Below are positions 26,193-34,693 of a stretch of 64,000 nt of DNA, in pieces. The stretch spans positions 1,798,001-1,862,000 of the forward strand of contig NZ_CP017057.1 of the NCBI RefSeq assembly GCF_001719165.1, read 5' to 3'. The notes under the pieces were generated by a model. That model saw nothing but the letters and a program-made list of their open reading frames with translations, ran no database searches and was not told the origin of the DNA. A program made the position numbers and the translations under genes. The first letter of the stretch is position 1; the number at the start of each line of letters is the position of its first letter. This DNA is from Erythrobacter litoralis (GTDB taxonomy: Bacteria; Pseudomonadota; Alphaproteobacteria; Sphingomonadales; Sphingomonadaceae).

Positions 26193-26621
26193 TCAGCGCC
26201 ACAATTGCAGGCGGCGGATCCCGTCCGACAGCGCCTCGTTCGCCTCGACCGGCGCGAGGCTGCGCTCGACGAGTTTCCAGCGGCGGCGGACCTTCCCCCG
26301 CACAAACAGGTCGGTGAGGAGAAAGCCGCCATTCCAGCGGTGACGGCCCAGTTCGAGTTCGAGCTCCACATGGCCGGTAAACCACGCGCCCCCACCATGG
26401 CGGCGGGCCGTGACTTCGCGGAAGCGGAAACCCGTGAGCACCAGCCCCCCATCCATCGCGGCGAGGAAGCTCGCCCGGTCGAGTAGAACCGGCGGAGCGG
26501 TGCCGAACATCATCACGCAATCGGATGCGACTAGGCCCTTCACCGCCGCCCGGTCGCGCTCCAGCCAGGCCTGCATCAGGCGCGTCTCGGCAGCATCGAG
26601 AACGGGCGTAATGTCTGCCAT
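26193..26621 (-). CDS. NTF2-like/SnoaL-type domain protein
   Basis: 142 residues from ATG 26621, one base after the pgk stop; longer frames only overlap pgk. Predicted order is an N-terminal helix (LMQAWLERDRAAVKGLVASDCVMMFG), a helix with LLDRASFLAAMDGG, then strands (AWFTGHVELELELG, RWNGGFLLTDLFVRG and RRRWKLVERSLA). This is the cone-shaped NTF2-like fold with no obvious catalytic set. Members bind or convert small molecules, so no function is assigned. It sits between pgk and the oxygenase gene with almost no gaps, which implies co-expression. Confidence 0.8.
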   Translation of the reverse strand: MADITPVLDAAETRLMQAWLERDRAAVKGLVASDCVMMFGTAPPVLLDRASFLAAMDGGLVLTGFRFREVTARRHGGGAWFTGHVELELELGRHRWNGGFLLTDLFVRGKVRRRWKLVERSLAPVEANEALSDGIRRLQLWR

Positions 26622-26622
26622 T

Positions 26623-27825
26623 TCAGGCCGAAAGCGCCGCGACCCCGGGCAGCTGTTTGCCTTCCATCCATTCGAGGAAAGCGCCGCCGGCGGTTGAAAT
26701 ATAGCTGAAATCTTCGACAACGCCCGCCTGGGCGAGAGCCGCGACCGTATCGCCTCCCCCCGCCACGCTGATGAGCGAGCCTTCCTTGGTCAGCGCCGCC
26801 GCCGTCCGGGCAAGGGTCATGGTGGCGGCATCGAAAGGCTCGGTCTCGAACGCGCCAAGCGGCCCGTTCCAGACGACAGTGCGGCAGGTCTTGAGCACGT
26901 CGGCAAGCGCTTCGGTCGCCTGCGGGCCGAGATCGAGGATCATCTCGTTCTCGCCCACCTCGTGGACGTTGCAGGTGCGCATGCTCGCAGGGTTGGGGGC
27001 GAATTCCTCGGCCACGACCACGTCATAGGGAAGGTGCACGGTGCAGCCGGCATGATCGGCCTCGTCCATGATGCGCGAAGCGGTATCGGCGAGATCGTGC
27101 TCGCACAGTGACTTGCCAACATCGACCCCGCGCGCAGCGAGGAACGTGTTCGCCATGCCGCCGCCGATGATGAGATGCTGGACACGGGTCACGAGATGCT
27201 CGAGCACGGCGAGCTTGGTTGAGACCTTCGCCCCGCCGACGATCGCCGCGACCGGCGTTTCGGGATTGCCGAGTGCTGCATCCAGTGCCTTTAGCTCCGC
27301 CTCCATCGAGCGGCCCGCATAGGCCGGAAGGTGGTGCGCGATCCCCTCGGTCGAGGCATGCGCGCGGTGCGAGACGGAGAAAGCGTCGTTGACGAAGAAA
27401 TCGCCTGCCGCCGCCATGCCCTGCGCGAAATTCGGGTCGTTCGCCGCCTCGCCCGGCCAGAAGCGGGTGTTTTCGAGCAGGCCGATGTCTCCGGCGCGCA
27501 GAATGCCGACGGATTGTTCGACGACCGGCCCCATGACCTCGGGGATGAACATGATTTCCCGGTCCAGCACCTTCTCGACATCACCCACGACATAGCTCGT
27601 CGACAGGGTCGAGGAGCGCTGGCCCTTGGGACGACCGAAATGGGCCAGCAGCAGGACCTTCGCCCCGCGTCCGGCGAGTTCGAGGATCGTCGGCTTCACC
27701 GCCTCTACCCGGGTCACGTCGCTCGCCGAACCTTCCTTCATCGGCAGGTTCAGATCGACCCGCACCAGCGCGACCTGGCCGGTGAGGTCATCGGTGAGGT
27801 CGTCCAGTGTCCTGAAAGTGCTCAT
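26623..27825 (-). CDS. pgk: Phosphoglycerate kinase
   Basis: 400 residues. It transfers phosphate between 1,3-bisphosphoglycerate and ADP in glycolysis/gluconeogenesis. Visible signatures are VALVRVDLNLPMKEG, LLLAHFGRPKG, ENTRFWPGE, the hinge-region GGAKVSTKL, and GGGDTVAAL near the nucleotide site. ATG 27831 also reads in frame, but GGGAGGG abuts it; the second ATG at 27825 has the better spacing of six bases, so I used it. It follows gap after 22 bp and is followed at once by the NTF2-like gene. Confidence 0.96.
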   Translation of the reverse strand: MSTFRTLDDLTDDLTGQVALVRVDLNLPMKEGSASDVTRVEAVKPTILELAGRGAKVLLLAHFGRPKGQRSSTLSTSYVVGDVEKVLDREIMFIPEVMGPVVEQSVGILRAGDIGLLENTRFWPGEAANDPNFAQGMAAAGDFFVNDAFSVSHRAHASTEGIAHHLPAYAGRSMEAELKALDAALGNPETPVAAIVGGAKVSTKLAVLEHLVTRVQHLIIGGGMANTFLAARGVDVGKSLCEHDLADTASRIMDEADHAGCTVHLPYDVVVAEEFAPNPASMRTCNVHEVGENEMILDLGPQATEALADVLKTCRTVVWNGPLGAFETEPFDAATMTLARTAAALTKEGSLISVAGGGDTVAALAQAGVVEDFSYISTAGGAFLEWMEGKQLPGVAALSA

Positions 27826-27847
27826 GCTCATCCCTCCCGGGCTACGG

Positions 27848-28855
27848 TCAGAGGAACTTCGCCATCACTCCGGCGGTGTCGATCATGCGGTTCGAGAAGC
27901 CCCATTCGTTGTCGTACCAGCTGACGACGCGGGCGAGCTGGCCTTCCATGACCGAGGTTTCGAGACTGTCGACGGTCGAACTCGCAGGGTAATGGTTGAA
28001 GTCCGAGGATACGAGCGGGTCGTCGGTGTAATCGAGGACACCCTTCATCGCGCCTTCGGCCGCGGCTTTCAGCGCAGCGTTGAGTTCCTCGGCGCTCGTT
28101 TCGCGGCCCGGCACGAAGACCAGGTCGACAAGGCTCACATTGGGCGTCGGCACCCGCACGGAGGAGCCATCCAGCTTTCCGTTGAGTTCCGGCAGGACGA
28201 GCCCAACCGCGCGCGCGGCGCCGGTGGTCGTCGGGATCATGTTCGCAGCACCGGCGCGCGCCCGGCGCAGATCCTTGTGGATCTGGTCGAGCATGCGCTG
28301 GTCGTTGGTGTAGGAATGGATCGTGGTCATGAAGCCGCGCGTGATGCCGACCGTGTCGTTCAGCACCTTGGCGACCGGGGCGAGGCAATTGGTGGTGCAG
28401 CTCGCATTGGAGACGATGTCGTCCTCGGCCGTCAGGCTATCGTGGTTGACGCCGTAGACGATCGTCTTGGAGACGCCCGAGGCGGGCGCGGAGATCAGCA
28501 CGCGCTTGGCGCCGGCAGCGATATGCGGCCGCGCGGCTTCGTCGGACTGGAAGAAGCCGGTGCATTCGAGGGCGATGTCGACGCCCATCTCGCCATGCGG
28601 CAGCTTGCCCGGATCACGCTCGGCGGTGACGGCGATCCGCTTGCCATTGACCGTGATCGAACCCTCGTCCGACGAGACTTCGCCGTCGAAGCGGCCATGG
28701 ACGCTATCATAGGCGAAAAGCAGCGCGTTGGACTTGGCATCGGCAAGATCGTTGATCGAGACGAGTTCGAGATCGTGATCGCCCCGCTCAAGGATCGCAC
28801 GCGCCACAAGCCGCCCGATGCGGCCAAAACCGTTGATCGCAACTTTCGTCGCCAT
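27848..28855 (-). CDS. gap: Glyceraldehyde-3-phosphate dehydrogenase, type I
   Basis: 335 residues. The NAD-binding start INGFGRIGRLVARA and the catalytic NASCTTNC with Cys at about 153 are present, followed by RAAR-like and STVDSLETSV elements and a C-terminal WYDNEWGFSNRM. It converts glyceraldehyde 3-phosphate to 1,3-bisphosphoglycerate. Asp follows the Asn in the second strand (SINDLADA), which usually goes with NAD preference. It lies 16 bp after tkt and 22 bp before pgk, forming a compact tkt-gap-pgk core. AGGAG precedes the start. Confidence 0.96.
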   Translation of the reverse strand: MATKVAINGFGRIGRLVARAILERGDHDLELVSINDLADAKSNALLFAYDSVHGRFDGEVSSDEGSITVNGKRIAVTAERDPGKLPHGEMGVDIALECTGFFQSDEAARPHIAAGAKRVLISAPASGVSKTIVYGVNHDSLTAEDDIVSNASCTTNCLAPVAKVLNDTVGITRGFMTTIHSYTNDQRMLDQIHKDLRRARAGAANMIPTTTGAARAVGLVLPELNGKLDGSSVRVPTPNVSLVDLVFVPGRETSAEELNAALKAAAEGAMKGVLDYTDDPLVSSDFNHYPASSTVDSLETSVMEGQLARVVSWYDNEWGFSNRMIDTAGVMAKFL

Positions 28856-28871
28856 GATGTGAAACTCCTGC

Positions 28872-30863
28872 TTATCCGTTCAGTTTTTCTTTTATCTGCG
28901 AAACGACCTTGTCGGGGGTGAAACCGAAACGCTCGAACAGGTCGCGCGCCGGCGCCGAAGCGCCGAAGCGGTCGAGGCCGATCGTCAGGCCTCGCGGAAA
29001 GGCGCGGTTCGAGGTGTAGCGTTCCCAGCCGTAAGTGCTCGCCGCCTCGAGGCTGACGATCAGGCCGTCATCGGGAAGGAGATCGGCGCGGTAATCGTCC
29101 GGCTGTTCATCGAACAGGTCGGTCGAGACCATCGAGACGACGTCGACGCCGACCCCCTCGGCCTCGAGCGCATCGGCCGCGTCCACGGCGAGCGCGACTT
29201 CGGAGCCGCTAGCGAGGATCACGACCTTGCGCGCGTTCGTCGCCTCGCGCACACGGTATCCTCCGCGCGCGCAAGGATTGTCCTCGCGCTCCTCGAGCCG
29301 CAATTGCCGCAGCCCCTGGCGCGAGAGCGCCAGCACGCTGGGGCGGCTCTCCTGTTCAAGCGCGACCTGCCAGCATTCGGCGGTTTCGACCGCATCGGCC
29401 GGTCGCAGGACAAGCAGGTTCGGGATCGCGCGCAGGCTCGCGAGATGTTCGATCGGCTGGTGCGTCGGCCCGTCTTCGCCAAGCCCGATGCTGTCATGGG
29501 TCATGACATAGATCACGCGGGCCTGCTGGAGCGCGGACAGGCGGATCGCACCGCGCGCGTAATCGGTAAAGACGAGAAAGGTCCCGCCATAGGGGATGAC
29601 GCCGCCATGCAGCGCCATGCCGTTCATCGCAGCGGCCATGCCGAATTCGCGGATGCCGTAATAAATGTAGCGCCCCGAATAATCGTCGGCGGTGAAGGCC
29701 TTGATGTCGCCCGCCTTGGTGTTGTTCGATCCGGTGAGGTCGGCGCTGCCGCCCATCATTTCGGGCACGGCCGGGTTGAGCACTGCGAGCGCCATCTCGC
29801 TCGCCTTGCGGGTCGCAACGCCTTGCGGATCGGCGACAAGCTTGGCGATGTGCTGGCCGAGAACGTTGCTATCGGGCAGTTCGCCGGCCATGCGGCGCTC
29901 GAACTCGGTCTTCTGCGCGCTGTCATTGAGGCGCACTTCCCAGTCACCGAGCGCGTTGCGCCCCGCATCGGCAGTGCTGCGCCAATCTTCAAGCACGTCA
30001 TCGGGAATGACGAAAGGCTCGTGATCCCAGCCCAGCATCTCGCGGGTCGCAGCAATTTCCTCGGCACCGAGCGGAGCGCCATGCGTCGCCGCCGTGCCCT
30101 GCTTGCCCGGCGAACCCTTGCCGATCACGGTCCGGCAGGCGACGAGCGAGGGGCGGTTCGTCTCCTTCGCCTCTGTGATTGCGCGCTCGATATCGCCGAA
30201 ATCGTGTCCGTCGCATTCGACCACGTGCCACCCGGTCGCTTCGTAGCGGGCCTTGATGTCCTCTGAGGTCGACAGGTCGGTCGCGCCGTCGATCGTGATG
30301 CGGTTATCGTCCCACAGCACGACCAGCTTGCCAAGATGGAGGTGCCCGGCAAGGCCGATCGCCTCGTGGTTGATGCCTTCCATCAGGCAGCCGTCGCCCG
30401 CGATCACCCAGGTCCGGTGATCGACCAGGTCGTCGCCGAAGACCGCATTGAGATGCCGTTCCGCGATTGCCATGCCGACAGCCATCGCAAGCCCCTGACC
30501 CAATGGTCCGGTGGTGCATTCGACGCCTTCGAGCAGGAAGTTCTCGGGATGCCCCGCACAGGGGCTTCCGAGCTGGCGAAAATTGCGGATGTCCTCGATC
30601 GTGGGCCGGGCATAGCCGGTGAGATGGAGCAGCGAATAGATCAGCATCGAGCCGTGCCCCGCCGACAGCACGAAGCGGTCGCGGTCGGGCCAGTCGGGGC
30701 GTGCGGGATCGAACTTGACGTGCCCATCGAACAGCACGGTCGCGACATCCGCCATACCCATCGGCATGCCCGGATGGCCCGAATTGGCGGCCTGGACGGC
30801 ATCCATGGAAAGAGCCCGAATGGCGTTGGCCATTCTCTGAAGCCGGGCAGTGTCTTTCGTCAT
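28872..30863 (-). CDS. tkt: Transketolase
   Basis: 663 residues, the normal length. ThDP and substrate elements are visible: NSGHPGMPMGMAD, GPLGQGLAMAVG, the ThDP-motif region GDGCLMEGINHEAIGLAGHL, then LDRFG and THDSIGLGEDGPTHQPIEHL in the pyrimidine domain. It moves two-carbon units between sugar phosphates in the pentose phosphate pathway. It is the first gene of a minus-strand run tkt-gap-pgk-NTF2-oxygenase-thioesterase-fba-thiE and starts behind AGGAGG. Confidence 0.96.
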   Translation of the reverse strand: MTKDTARLQRMANAIRALSMDAVQAANSGHPGMPMGMADVATVLFDGHVKFDPARPDWPDRDRFVLSAGHGSMLIYSLLHLTGYARPTIEDIRNFRQLGSPCAGHPENFLLEGVECTTGPLGQGLAMAVGMAIAERHLNAVFGDDLVDHRTWVIAGDGCLMEGINHEAIGLAGHLHLGKLVVLWDDNRITIDGATDLSTSEDIKARYEATGWHVVECDGHDFGDIERAITEAKETNRPSLVACRTVIGKGSPGKQGTAATHGAPLGAEEIAATREMLGWDHEPFVIPDDVLEDWRSTADAGRNALGDWEVRLNDSAQKTEFERRMAGELPDSNVLGQHIAKLVADPQGVATRKASEMALAVLNPAVPEMMGGSADLTGSNNTKAGDIKAFTADDYSGRYIYYGIREFGMAAAMNGMALHGGVIPYGGTFLVFTDYARGAIRLSALQQARVIYVMTHDSIGLGEDGPTHQPIEHLASLRAIPNLLVLRPADAVETAECWQVALEQESRPSVLALSRQGLRQLRLEEREDNPCARGGYRVREATNARKVVILASGSEVALAVDAADALEAEGVGVDVVSMVSTDLFDEQPDDYRADLLPDDGLIVSLEAASTYGWERYTSNRAFPRGLTIGLDRFGASAPARDLFERFGFTPDKVVSQIKEKLNG

Positions 30864-31129
30864 CGCGGGGTGTGCCTCCTGCTGGCGCCGCTGGATCGGG
30901 TGAATCGCGGGTGAGCCTCCACCCTACTCGCCCGCCCCTGCCCCGTATCGAGCCGGGCGATTCGATCCCTCCTGGCGATTGCGCGCTGCCATTGCCGAGC
31001 CTTCGGGGAAGGTCAAGCGCGGGTCTGGCGACACCCCACGCGCACACCAGTCGGACAGGGCCCGGACGGGACCCGCACGCGGCCTCAGGCTTCCATCCGC
31101 CTGGTCCTGCGCACCTTTCCCCCGAACAC

Positions 31130-31179
31130 TTATCAACAGGCGCGGCCAAGGCTTTGCACAGCTTCGCCTTTGTTGATAA
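31130..31179. promoter_or_regulatory. Inverted pair of DnaA-box-like sites before zauP-zapA
   Basis: TTATCAACA (31130-31138) and its exact inverse TGTTGATAA (31171-31179), the second only 9 bp before the zauP start. Both differ by one base from the TTATCCACA consensus. The AGGCG/CGCCT next to the arms would extend the pairing. The rest of the gene-free stretch 30864-31188, between divergent tkt and zauP, shows nothing else I can name. Confidence 0.4.
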
Positions 31180-31188
31180 TTCGAGTGT

Positions 31189-31422
31189 ATGGCGACAGGC
31201 CGGATCGATCAGGCGATCACGCGCATCGAGGCCGCGTTGTCTCGGCTCGAGAGCGTACGCCCGCTTGCTCCTCCTTCCGCCGACCCGGGCGAAGAAACCT
31301 CCCAGGGCCATGAAAATTCCGCGCGCGTCACCGCTCTTGTCGACAGCCACGAGAAGCTGCGCGAGGAAGTGGCCGACACGCTGCGCGATCTCGATGCGCT
31401 GATCGCGGATCTCGAGCAATGA
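31189..31422 (+). CDS. zauP: ZauP-like coiled-coil protein (ZapA upstream protein)
   Basis: 77 residues, without signal or membrane segment. The N-terminal helix (GRIDQAITRIEAALSRLESV) and C-terminal helix (VDSHEKLREEVADTLRDLDA) show heptad-like hydrophobic spacing around a Pro/Ser/Glu-rich middle, as expected of a short coiled coil. It overlaps the zapA start by 4 bp (ATGA). In Caulobacter a small coiled-coil protein encoded just upstream of zapA, ZauP, forms a pair with ZapA that focuses the Z-ring; position and character fit, but I have not aligned it. Confidence 0.72.
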   Translation: MATGRIDQAITRIEAALSRLESVRPLAPPSADPGEETSQGHENSARVTALVDSHEKLREEVADTLRDLDALIADLEQ

Positions 31423-31928
31423 GCACAGTCACTCTCACCATAGGCCCGCGCAGCTATCAGGTCGCCTGCGCCCCCGGAGAGGAATCGGCGGTCGAGAAGC
31501 TCGGCGCGATCGTAGCCGAGAAATACGCACAGCTCGGCGCGGCACGCGGACCTCTCGAAGCGCAGAACATGCTTTTCGCCGCGCTCTTCATGGCCGACGA
31601 ACTGGCCGAAGCGCGCGCGACCGCGGCGAAGGCCGAACACCAGAGCGAACGCGTCGGCGGCACGCGAGAGGCGCTCGAGGCCGAAATCGAAACCCTGCGC
31701 AAGGCCGAAGCCCGGGCGCGCACCGAAATCCGCAACCTCAAGGCAGAACTCGCGACACTGCGCGAAGCCGCCAATCACCAGCACGACCTGTTCGGTTCGC
31801 AGGATAAAGGCGAAGCCGAGCGCGTGGCCGCCGCGCTCGAAGGACTTGCCGGCCGCCTGGAACACGCTGTCCATGCGCTTGCGGGTCCTGCTGCAGACGC
31901 TCTTGAAGCGGACCCTGCGGAAGCCTAG
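31419..31928 (+). CDS. zapA: Cell division protein ZapA
   Basis: 169 residues. The N-terminal ZapA domain reads MSTVTLTIGPRSYQVACAPG, then VEKLGAIVAEKYAQLG and EAQNMLFAALFMADEL. A long coiled coil (about 70-115) follows, and then an Ala/Glu-rich C-terminal extension beyond the E. coli length of about 109. ZapA binds and bundles FtsZ filaments in the cytosol. It is translationally coupled to zauP and followed by the 6S RNA gene and 5-FCL, a conserved alphaproteobacterial order. Confidence 0.92.
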   Translation: MSTVTLTIGPRSYQVACAPGEESAVEKLGAIVAEKYAQLGAARGPLEAQNMLFAALFMADELAEARATAAKAEHQSERVGGTREALEAEIETLRKAEARARTEIRNLKAELATLREAANHQHDLFGSQDKGEAERVAAALEGLAGRLEHAVHALAGPAADALEADPAEA

Positions 31929-31930
31929 AT

Positions 31931-32105
31931 AATTGCTTGGCGGGACTGCCCGGCACGAGCCGATCGAATATCCCTGAGGCTATAAGCAATCCAAGGGAGC
32001 TGTCCCTGCCTGGGTTCACGGGTTCGTCCCGGGGTCCCGGGTAAACGGCGCCCACCTGACGTTGAGGCGTCAGAGGATTTCCCGGCAACGACCCATGGTG
32101 GTTCC
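31931..32105 (+). ncRNA. ssrS: 6S RNA (ssrS); boundaries approximate
   Basis: The gap between zapA and 5-FCL is the standard place of 6S RNA. The sequence holds CCCTGAGGCTATAAGCAATC near 31972 (compare CCCTGAGCCGATATTT in the E. coli RNA) and the stretch AAACGGCGCCCACCTGACG near 32043. Complementary GC-rich blocks at both ends could form the long interrupted helix. A T-rich stretch (GTTGTTTTCT, 32111-32120) follows. 6S RNA mimics an open promoter and holds RNA polymerase in stationary phase. Ends were set by analogy, not by folding. Confidence 0.72.
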
Positions 32106-32120
32106 GTCACGTTGTTTTCT

Positions 32121-32147
32121 GCCCTACCGCTTCGCTGCTTGAGGGCG
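32121..32147. repeat. Solitary copy of the 31-bp repeat after 6S RNA
   Basis: GCCCTACCGCTTCGCTGCTT-GAGGGCG, identical over 27 bases to the first unit of the array at 13918. As in the array, a T-rich stretch comes directly before it. Between it and the 5-FCL start (32148-32268) lies GC-rich sequence with no feature I can name. Confidence 0.88.
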
Positions 32148-32268
32148 GATTGTCCGGGTTTTCTCGCTCATGCGGCCTTGCGGCCGTGCCGCTGCAGGCG
32201 GGCGATCGCCCCGCGGCCCTTCGGGCCGGTTATGCCTTTGTGTCACGAGCGGAGCGCAAGAGGGTCCC

Positions 32269-32856
32269 ATGTCCACCAAGTCCGAACTTCGCGAGCAGCT
32301 TCGGGCGCTGCGCAGGGTGCATGTGGAGGCGCAGCCGGATCGCATCCGCGCGCTGCTGTTTCATCGCCCTCCCGCCACGACGCTCGAGATGATCGCCGAA
32401 GACGCGGTGATCGGCCTTTACCATGCCAGCCGCTACGAAGCCCCGGCGAGCGCCTATGCGGGTTTCTTCGCCGAGCGCGGGCATACCATCGCGCTTCCCC
32501 ATTTCACCGCGCGCGACGCGTCGATGACTTTTCGCGCGCACAGCGACCCTTTCGGCGCCAGCGACCTTGCGCCCGGCCCTTTCGGATTGCTCCAGCCCGC
32601 AGGCGAACCCGATGAGCTGGTCCCCGAAGTGCTGTTCGTGCCGCTCGTGGGCTTCACCGAGGATTGCGAGCGGCTCGGCCAGGGCGGCGGGCATTATGAT
32701 CGCTGGCTCGCGGAACATCCGGGGCGCCTGGCGATTGGGCTCGCATGGGACGCGCAGCTGATCGAACCGGCCTCGGCTTTGCCACTGGAACCGCACGACC
32801 AGCGGCTCGCTGCAGTGGTCACTCCGACCCGGATCTATCGCCCTTCAAACGAGTAA
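32269..32856 (+). CDS. 5-formyltetrahydrofolate cyclo-ligase
   Basis: 195 residues from ATG 32269, which follows AGAGGG; an upstream in-frame ATG at 32170 would add an unlikely Gly/Arg/Cys-rich stretch. The signature GQGGGHYDRWLAEHPG with the ATP-binding glycine run lies at about residues 139-154, and FVPLVGFTEDCERLG directly before it. The enzyme turns 5-formyl-THF into methenyl-THF using ATP, returning folate to the active pool. The order zapA - 6S RNA - 5-FCL is widely conserved in proteobacteria and supports the call. Confidence 0.93.
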   Translation: MSTKSELREQLRALRRVHVEAQPDRIRALLFHRPPATTLEMIAEDAVIGLYHASRYEAPASAYAGFFAERGHTIALPHFTARDASMTFRAHSDPFGASDLAPGPFGLLQPAGEPDELVPEVLFVPLVGFTEDCERLGQGGGHYDRWLAEHPGRLAIGLAWDAQLIEPASALPLEPHDQRLAAVVTPTRIYRPSNE

Positions 32857-32880
32857 CAGGCCGCCAATGAGCAATCCCCG

Positions 32881-33147
32881 ATGACAAACCCGATGCGCGA
32901 GACACCGACCTGGCGGATCCCGATCGGGATCATCACCCTGTTCGTCGTTCTCATGGCCTATGCCATTGCCATTGCCCGCTATGCCCCCGACCTGATCGGA
33001 CGCTGGCCCGGCTGGGCGCAGACGATCGTGTACCTCGTGCTGGGCGTGATCTGGCTCTTGCCGCTCAAGCGTTTCCTGATCTGGATGGAAACCGGCCGCT
33101 GGAGCACGCCCTCGCTGCTGCCCGGTCCCGACGACGAAGCGCGCTGA
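32881..33147 (+). CDS. DUF2842 family membrane protein
   Basis: 88 residues with two membrane helices: WRIPIGIITLFVVLMAYAIA and AQTIVYLVLGVIWLLPLKRF. A conserved-looking end follows (WMETGRW). The pattern matches the small alphaproteobacterial DUF2842 family. It lies 24 bp after 5-FCL and may belong to the same transcript. Function is unknown. ATG 32893 is an alternative start. Confidence 0.8.
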   Translation: MTNPMRETPTWRIPIGIITLFVVLMAYAIAIARYAPDLIGRWPGWAQTIVYLVLGVIWLLPLKRFLIWMETGRWSTPSLLPGPDDEAR

Positions 33148-33192
33148 TCCCTCGCAAGGGGACCGCGCCGACTTTACCGATCATGGGGAAAG

Positions 33193-33269
<77 letters not shown>

Positions 33270-33387
33270 GCATGGGTGGGTTTTCCGTCCCCGGGCAGGG
33301 TCCCTGCCGGTGGGGGAGCAGCGCCATTAGGCCCGGCGCGGAAGGCTGTCAACGCTCTCCCGCCGCACCTAAGCGCTTTTTTTCGTT

Positions 33388-34686
33388 TCAGTCCTGAAGC
33401 AGCAGGACAGGCGTCTCGATCAGCGTCTTGACCTCCTGAATGAAGCGCGCTGCATCATAGCCATCGACGACGCGGTGATCGCAGGAAATCGAAATGTTCA
33501 TGAGCTTGCGCTTCTCGATTCTTTCGCCGCTCCCTGCTCCATTGGGCCCGTCGGAGACGAACATGGGACGCTCGACGATGCGGTTCGGACCGATGATAGC
33601 GACTTCCGGCCGATTGATGACCGGAGTGGTCGCAACGCCGCCCAACGGGCCGAGCGAGGTCACGGTGATCGTCGAGCCCGACAGTTCCTCCGATTTGGCC
33701 GATCCGCTGCGCGCCGCTTCGGCGAGGCGGGCAATTTCACTTGCGAGCTGCCACAGGTTTCGCGCCTGCGCATCGCGAATGACCGGGACCATCAGGCCAT
33801 TATCGGTCTGGGTCGCCATGCCCATGTGGACCGATCCGTGCCGCGTCACCACGCCCGCCTCGTCATCATAGCGGGCGTTTATCATGGGAAATTGCGGGAT
33901 CAGCTTGCAAAAGGCCGTGATGAGCAGGGGCAGCAGCGTGAGCTTGGACCGGCTGCCGCGATTGGCGTTGAGATCGCTGCGCATGGCCTCGAGCGCGGTC
34001 ACGTCGCATTCCTCGACATAGGTGAAATGGGGGATGTTGCGCTTGGCAGCGGCCATGTTCTGCGCAATCCGCTTCCTGAGGCCGATGACCTTGATCTCCT
34101 CGTCCGCGCGCGTCGCGCCCGCGGGCGAAAAGCCACCGCCCGAATTGTACGCGATGAACTGGTCGAGATCGCCGTGTCGCACGCGCCCGTCCTCTGCAGG
34201 CTTCACCTCGGCGAGGTCGATGCCGAGATCCCTCGCACGCTTGCGCACGGCGGGGCTCGCGAGCACCTTGCGGTCAGGCTCGGGTTCCCGAGCCGGAGCA
34301 GGCGCCGGGGCAGCTGAAGGCTTGGGCTCAGGCTCAGGCTCAGGCTCAGGTTCAGGTTCGGGTGCGGTTTCAGGCTCGGGCTCGGGTTCGGGCTGATGAG
34401 CCGGTTCGCTCGCGCTCTCATCCTGCGCGTCGTCGGGCACTTCGCCCTCCACCTCGATCACCAGCAGCATCGCGCCGACCGCGATCGTGTCGCCAAGCTC
34501 GCCCGCGACCTCGATCACCTTGCCCGCGACTGGGCTTTCGATGTCGATCGTCGCCTTGTCGGTCATCACGTCGACTAGGTGCTGGTCCTCCTCGACGCGG
34601 TCGCCGACCTTCACGTGCCATTCGACGATTTCCGCCTCGGCCACGCCTTCGCCCACGTCGGGCATGTTGAAAGTGAACTTCGCCAT
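33388..34686 (-). CDS. bkdB: Branched-chain 2-oxoacid dehydrogenase E2, dihydrolipoamide acyltransferase
   Basis: 432 residues. A lipoyl domain comes first, with the lipoylated Lys at 44 in MTDKATIDIE. A striking Glu-Pro linker (about 99-123) is followed by the E1/E3-binding domain (SPAVRKRARDLGIDLAEVKP). The C-terminal acyltransferase core has the catalytic SCDHRVVDGYDAARF. One lipoyl domain and close pairing with split E1alpha/E1beta genes favour the branched-chain or acetoin-type complex over pyruvate dehydrogenase. It lies 7 bp after the E1beta gene. No E3 gene is in the window. Confidence 0.9.
   Translation of the reverse strand: MAKFTFNMPDVGEGVAEAEIVEWHVKVGDRVEEDQHLVDVMTDKATIDIESPVAGKVIEVAGELGDTIAVGAMLLVIEVEGEVPDDAQDESASEPAHQPEPEPEPETAPEPEPEPEPEPEPKPSAAPAPAPAREPEPDRKVLASPAVRKRARDLGIDLAEVKPAEDGRVRHGDLDQFIAYNSGGGFSPAGATRADEEIKVIGLRKRIAQNMAAAKRNIPHFTYVEECDVTALEAMRSDLNANRGSRSKLTLLPLLITAFCKLIPQFPMINARYDDEAGVVTRHGSVHMGMATQTDNGLMVPVIRDAQARNLWQLASEIARLAEAARSGSAKSEELSGSTITVTSLGPLGGVATTPVINRPEVAIIGPNRIVERPMFVSDGPNGAGSGERIEKRKLMNISISCDHRVVDGYDAARFIQEVKTLIETPVLLLQD
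34319..34393 (-). repeat. Hexanucleotide repeat encoding the Glu-Pro linker of E2
   Basis: Near-perfect runs of the hexamer GGCTCA/GGTTCG (plus-strand reading) code for alternating Glu-Pro between the lipoyl and binding domains, broken once by Thr-Ala. Runs of this kind tend to change length by slippage without a frameshift. Confidence 0.85.
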
Positions 34687-34693
34687 GGTCGCG

